A stretch of DNA of 7,572 nucleotides, taken from Burkholderiales bacterium (GTDB taxonomy: Bacteria; Pseudomonadota; Gammaproteobacteria; Burkholderiales; Usitatibacteraceae). The notes beneath the pieces were generated by a model. It was not told where the DNA came from. It did no database searches and worked only from the letters and a program-made list of their open reading frames with translations. Where the stretch lies: contig JAICTR010000128.1 of the NCBI GenBank assembly GCA_025936275.1, forward strand, positions 1 through 7,572, given 5' to 3'. The position numbers were made by a program, and so were the translations under genes. The stretch's first letter is position 1; each line of letters starts with the position of its first letter. Positions 3,902 through 7,572 of this stretch are shown here, in pieces.

Positions 3902-6241
3902 ATGGATTCGCCCGCACCGCAGAGCCGCTTCGAGACCGAGATCGCCCGCTACAACCGCTGGCGCGAGGAGCTCACGCGGTCGGTGCACGCGTACCACGAG
4001 TGGCTGGAATCGAACGGGCAGCTGGACGTGCAGCAGTCGATCCGCTTCTACGACCTGCTCGAGAACCTCAACAAGGGCCGGCTCATGCTCGCCTTCCTCG
4101 CCGAGTTCTCGCGCGGGAAGTCGGAGCTCATCAACGCGCTCTTCTTCTCCAGCTTCAAGGAGCGGCTGCTGCCCTCCGACGTCGGCCGCACCACCATGTG
4201 CCCGACGGAGATCTTCCACGACCCGACCGAGGAGCCGTACCTGAAGCTGCTCTCGGTGGAGACGCGCTACCGGGACGAGTCGATCTCGCAGCTCAAGAAC
4301 ATGCCGGTCGAGTGGAGCAAGATCCGGCTGAACATCAACTCGGCCGCCGAGATGAAGAACGCCCTCAAGGCGCTCGCCGACACCAAGAAGGTGTACGCGC
4401 TCGAGGCGCGCATGCTGGGCCTCACGCCGATGCTCGACGAGAACGGCGAGCTGCCGGGCGAAGAGGAGCTGGTCGAGGTGCCGGCATGGCGCTACGCCAT
4501 GATCAACTACCCGCACCCGTTGCTCTCGAACGGCCTCTCGATCCTCGACACGCCGGGCCTCAACGCCCTCGGCATGGAGCCCGAGCTCACCGTGAGCACC
4601 GTGCCCTCCGCGCACGCGATCCTCTTCCTGCTCTCGATCGACACCGGCGTCACGAGGAGCGACCTCGAGATCTGGGACCGGTACGTGCGGCCCGGCCTGC
4701 CGCAGAAGATCGCGGTGCTGAACAAGATCGACCTCATGTGGGACGAGCTCAAGACCCGCGAGGAGGTGGACAAGGCGATCAAGCGCATGGTGGACACCAC
4801 CGCGCAGCACCTGCAGCTCCCCCGCGAGCGCATCTTCGCCCTCTCCGCGCAGAAGGCGCTGCTCGCCAAGGTGCGCGACGACGCCGAGCTCCTCGAGCGC
4901 TGCGGCATCGAGACCCTCGAGCGTTTCCTCGCCGAGGAGATCGTGCCGATGAAGCGCCAGATCCTCTGCAAGGCGGTGGTGGGCGAGATCGGCGGCATGA
5001 TGGCCTCGTCGCGCGCCTCGGTCGCGAAGAAGCAGCAGGCGAACCAGGCGGAGATCGCCGAGCTCACGGGCCTCGTCGGCAAGAGCCGCGACGTGGTGAC
5101 CAAGCTCTGGGGGCGCATCACCTCCGAGAAGAACGCGTACAACGCCGCGCTCGCCGAGTACAAGGTGAGCCACGCGCAGTTCGGCGCGCGCCGCCTCGCC
5201 ATCATGGAGATGCTCAACCCGCAGAAGCTGGACGGCATGCTGGGCGCGTCGGCGAAGGCGATGGAGGGTTCCTGGACCACCGTGGGGCTGCAGCGCGGCA
5301 TGCGCGAGCTCACGCGCCTCATGAGCGAGAACTTCGAGGCGGTCTTCGACGCGGCCGAGGAACTGAAGCGCATGATGCAGGGCGTCTACGACACCTTCAT
5401 CGAGAAGTTCGCGTTCCAGAAGATGACGCTGCCCGCGCTCGACCTCGACCCGCACCGCACGAAGCTCAAGCTCCTGGTGCACGAGACGGATGCCTTCTCG
5501 CGCGACCCGGTGAACGTCGCGCACTACAAGGGCCCGCTGGTGAAGAAGTTCTACGGCACGCTCGTGAGGCAGGCCCGCGCCGCCTTCGGCGATGCGAAGA
5601 GCCAGACCGAGCGCTGGTTCCAGGCGGTGACGCTGCCGCTCGAGGTGCAGATCAAGGACCACAAGGCGCAGCTGCAATCGCGCCTCGACAACCTGGCGAA
5701 GATCAACGAGAAGACCACCACCATCAACGAGCAGATGGCGCTGCTGCGGGAGGCGGAAGCGACGCTCGGCACGCAGCGCAAGATGATCGACGAGCTGGTG
5801 GCGCGCGTCTCGGTGCACGAGGTCAAGGCGACGCTCGCGCCGCAGAGGCCCGCGCCGGCGGCCCGGCCGCAGATCGATGCGCCCATCGAGCTCATGGCGG
5901 GCGCCGCCGCACGCGCGAAGCCCGCCGCGCCGTCGCCCGCGCCACGCGCGGCGCCTGCGCCCGCCGCACCGGCGGCCGCGCCGATGGTCTCCGACGACCT
6001 CTTCGCCACGCTTTCCGGCGCCAAGCCCGCCGCCTTCGATCCGATGGCGACGCAGAAGCTCGCGCCGGAGGGCGATCGCACGCAGCAGATCCCGGCGCTC
6101 GATCCCGCCTGGCGCCCCGAGGCCACGCAGAAGATCGAGCCGCGCGCGGGCGACGACGCGCAGGTCACCCAGCGCCTCGACGACTCGATCTGGAAGCTGC
6201 AGGAGGCGAAGCGCATCCTCCAGGGCATCGGCAAGAAATAG
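3902..6241 (+). CDS. Dynamin-like GTPase with coiled coil and TQ-motif tail
   Basis: Large GTPase of the bacterial dynamin-like family. Relatives bind and remodel membranes or act in stress and cell-cycle roles; no specific role is shown here. The 779 residues comprise a helical lead (1-60) and a GTPase domain of about 60-345. Its G motifs are G1 AEFSRGKS (67-74, with Ala in place of the first Gly; K73, S74), G2 GRTTMCPTE (95-103), G3 DTPGL (216-220), G4 NKID (274-277) and G5-like SAQK (315-318). A long helical stalk follows (about 350-640), coiled-coil-like near 582-640, then an Ala/Pro linker (643-695) and a tail with ATQKL, RTQQI, ATQKI and VTQRL (716-759). No transmembrane segment or hydrophobic paddle is evident, so membrane contact would be peripheral. 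ATG 3902 is the first usable start; no ATG, GTG or TTG precedes it in frame nearby. Many bacterial dynamins come in adjacent pairs, but this one stands alone. Confidence 0.92.
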   Translation: MDSPAPQSRFETEIARYNRWREELTRSVHAYHEWLESNGQLDVQQSIRFYDLLENLNKGRLMLAFLAEFSRGKSELINALFFSSFKERLLPSDVGRTTMCPTEIFHDPTEEPYLKLLSVETRYRDESISQLKNMPVEWSKIRLNINSAAEMKNALKALADTKKVYALEARMLGLTPMLDENGELPGEEELVEVPAWRYAMINYPHPLLSNGLSILDTPGLNALGMEPELTVSTVPSAHAILFLLSIDTGVTRSDLEIWDRYVRPGLPQKIAVLNKIDLMWDELKTREEVDKAIKRMVDTTAQHLQLPRERIFALSAQKALLAKVRDDAELLERCGIETLERFLAEEIVPMKRQILCKAVVGEIGGMMASSRASVAKKQQANQAEIAELTGLVGKSRDVVTKLWGRITSEKNAYNAALAEYKVSHAQFGARRLAIMEMLNPQKLDGMLGASAKAMEGSWTTVGLQRGMRELTRLMSENFEAVFDAAEELKRMMQGVYDTFIEKFAFQKMTLPALDLDPHRTKLKLLVHETDAFSRDPVNVAHYKGPLVKKFYGTLVRQARAAFGDAKSQTERWFQAVTLPLEVQIKDHKAQLQSRLDNLAKINEKTTTINEQMALLREAEATLGTQRKMIDELVARVSVHEVKATLAPQRPAPAARPQIDAPIELMAGAAARAKPAAPSPAPRAAPAPAAPAAAPMVSDDLFATLSGAKPAAFDPMATQKLAPEGDRTQQIPALDPAWRPEATQKIEPRAGDDAQVTQRLDDSIWKLQEAKRILQGIGKK

Positions 6242-6384
6242 GCGCGGTTCTCGCGCCCGCCCTCGCGCGGGCCGGCCCCGGTATCACGATCCGGGGAATG
6301 AGGTAAGATCGCCGTGCGATATAACCCCCGCCCCGGAATACCGCTCGTCACGCCAAACCGGCAACCTACTCGGAGGAGGACGTC
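6242..6384 (+). promoter_or_regulatory. Putative promoter and leader of the binding-protein gene
   Basis: TATAAC (6320-6325) is a 5/6 match to a -10 box about 60 bases before the gene, with TAAGAT (6304-6309) as a second weak candidate. No -35 box fits either well. A strong Shine-Dalgarno, AGGAGG (6374-6379), stands 5 nt before ATG 6385. The GC-rich start of this gap has two weak stems (6255-6272 and 6276-6296) without T-runs, so I see no clear terminator for the dynamin-like gene. Confidence 0.35.
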
Positions 6385-7572
6385 ATGCAGGATCGCAATC
6401 CCAAGAACGAAAATCGCCGGCAGTTCATGCGCGCGGGCCTCGGCATGGCCGGCGCCCTGACGCTGCCCGCGAGCATCTCGAACGCGCTCGCCGCCGAAAA
6501 CCATGCGCCGCTGGGCACCTGGCCCGCGGGCGTAAAGGGCGACACGGTGGTGATCAGCATCGCCGTCCCGCGCACCGGCACCTACGCGGTGCAGGGCGAG
6601 GACGAGCTCAAGGGCTGGCAGCTCGCCATCGAGCACATCAACGAGGGCCATCCCCTCATCAGGCAGATCTCGCCCAAGACGAAGAAGGGTGTGCTCGGCA
6701 AGAAGCTCGAGGCGGTGGTCGCCGACTCGGCGGCGAAGCCGAACAACGCCGTGCAGGCGCACCAGCGCGCGATCACCGAGAACCATGCGATGCTCCTGAC
6801 CGGGTCGACCTCGAGCGCGGTGGCGGTCGCGACCAACAAGCTCGCGCAGCGCGAGAAGGTCCTCTACGTGACCGGCATCTCCGGCTCCAACGACACCACC
6901 GGCAAGGACTGCGTGCGCTACGGCTTCCGCCAGAACTTCTACGGCGAGACGGCCGCCAACGCGATCGGCCCGGTGCTGGTGAAGGCGTACGGCAAGAACA
7001 AGAAGGCGGCGTTCATGACGCCGGACTACACGTACGGCCACACGGTCACCAAGTCGGTGAACGACTACCTCACCCAGAACGCCGGCTGGAAGATGGTGAC
7101 CAACCAGGTCTCTCCCCTCGGCGCGCCGGACTATTCGTCGTACCTGCTGAACATCGCGAACTCCGGCGCCGACGTGCTGGTGAACGTGAACTGGGGCCAC
7201 GACGCGGTGCTCTCGATCCAGCAGGCGCAGCGCTTCGGCATCCTCGACAAGATGAAGCTGGTGGTGCCGTACCAGATCCCGTTCCTCGCGCCCGAGGTCG
7301 GCGGCAACCTCCTCGCCGGCGTGTATGCCGCGACCGACTACTGGTGGACCCTCGAGGACAAGTACCCGCTCGCCAAGATGTTCAACGAGGCGTTCGAGAA
7401 GAAGTACGGCTACAAGCCGGAGTGGGGCGCCAACAACTCGTACATGTCGTTCGCGTTCTGGGCGGAGGCGGTGGAGCACGCCGGCTCGTTCTATCCCCCG
7501 GACGTGATCAAGTCGTTCGAGGAAGGCCGCAAGCTCAATTCCACCGTGGGCGAGGTGCACTACCGCAAGGAA
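6385..7572 (+). CDS. Tat-exported ABC transporter substrate-binding protein, branched-chain amino acid/amide type (cut by window end)
   Basis: Periplasmic type I solute-binding protein of the Leu/Ile/Val-binding (Peripla_BP_6-like) superfamily, delivering a small ligand to a HAAT-type ABC permease. 396 residues are visible; the family usually has about 400-440, so only a short C terminus is missing. The N terminus is a twin-arginine signal: NRRQFMRAG (10-18), hydrophobic stretch to about 28, probable cleavage after ALA at 34-36. This implies export in folded form. The mature start VVISIAVPRTGTYAVQGEDE is the usual first strand and ligand loop. Further family features are GWQLAIEHIN, the LLTGSTSSAV segment, PDYTYGH, and GAPDYSSYLLNI, where the domain crosses over. 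Ligand specificity (amino acid, urea, amide or aromatic) cannot be read from the sequence. Permease and ATPase genes would be expected beyond 7572. Confidence 0.94.
   Translation, partial: MQDRNPKNENRRQFMRAGLGMAGALTLPASISNALAAENHAPLGTWPAGVKGDTVVISIAVPRTGTYAVQGEDELKGWQLAIEHINEGHPLIRQISPKTKKGVLGKKLEAVVADSAAKPNNAVQAHQRAITENHAMLLTGSTSSAVAVATNKLAQREKVLYVTGISGSNDTTGKDCVRYGFRQNFYGETAANAIGPVLVKAYGKNKKAAFMTPDYTYGHTVTKSVNDYLTQNAGWKMVTNQVSPLGAPDYSSYLLNIANSGADVLVNVNWGHDAVLSIQQAQRFGILDKMKLVVPYQIPFLAPEVGGNLLAGVYAATDYWWTLEDKYPLAKMFNEAFEKKYGYKPEWGANNSYMSFAFWAEAVEHAGSFYPPDVIKSFEEGRKLNSTVGEVHYRKE

Noticed and set aside
3557..5818. A 753-codon open frame on the minus strand opposite the dynamin-like gene.
   Set aside because: Its product is an Arg/Leu/His/Glu-rich low-complexity string with no domain motif. 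It arises because the opposite strand is a GC-rich true gene with biased third positions.
6255..6296. Stems GCCCGC/GCGGGC and CCCCGG/CCGGGG after the dynamin-like gene as a terminator.
   Set aside because: Only 6-bp stems and no T-run follow; not strong enough to call in this base composition.
4000..6306. A 768-codon plus-strand frame overlapping the dynamin-like gene.
   Set aside because: Arg/Ala/His/Gly-rich composition without motifs. The other frame has clear GTPase motifs, so this is a shadow.
5551..7560. A 669-codon minus-strand frame across the dynamin 3' end and the binding-protein gene.
   Set aside because: It spans two convincing plus-strand genes and the gap between them, and its composition is typical of an antisense shadow.

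Overview
The window reads as chromosomal DNA of a high-GC (by eye about two-thirds G+C) Gram-negative bacterium, most likely a betaproteobacterium. The reasons are the pilT / yggS-proC-yggT arrangement typical of Beta- and Gammaproteobacteria, the sequence style of each product, and a Tat-exported branched-chain-amino-acid-type binding protein. The genus cannot be fixed from the sequence alone.

Layout. (1) 1-453, minus strand: N-terminal 151 codons of the type IV pilus retraction ATPase PilT, cut by the window edge after its Walker A motif. (2) 454-536: short divergent promoter region. (3) 537-2624, plus strand: tightly packed housekeeping operon yggS (PLP homeostasis), proC (pyrroline-5-carboxylate reductase) and a yggT-family membrane protein, with a 1-nt gap and then a 4-nt overlap. 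(4) 2625-2911: a roughly 280-bp MITE-like element directly abutting the yggT stop codon, with long imperfect terminal inverted repeats built from a 10-bp unit. (5) 2912-3901: an accessory stretch of very small genes. Two of them (69 and 31 codons) encode single-pass membrane microproteins that look like tandem paralogues. They are preceded by an alternating CGTAACG/CGTTACG palindrome cluster and followed by an uncertain 55-codon Arg/Pro-rich ORF and a strong intrinsic terminator. (6) 3902-6241: a 779-residue bacterial dynamin-like GTPase standing alone, with a coiled coil, an Ala/Pro linker and a tail carrying four TQ[K/Q/R][L/I] motifs. (7) 6385-7572: a Tat-signal periplasmic ABC-transporter binding protein, cut by the window end.

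How they relate. The pilT/yggS/proC/yggT block is conserved synteny rather than one pathway. The binding protein presumably heads its own transport locus beyond the window. The parts not explained by standard annotation are the inverted-repeat element, the tandem microproteins with their palindrome cluster, and the dynamin tail with repeated pThr-like motifs. No phage, CRISPR, tRNA, rRNA or transposase gene was found.
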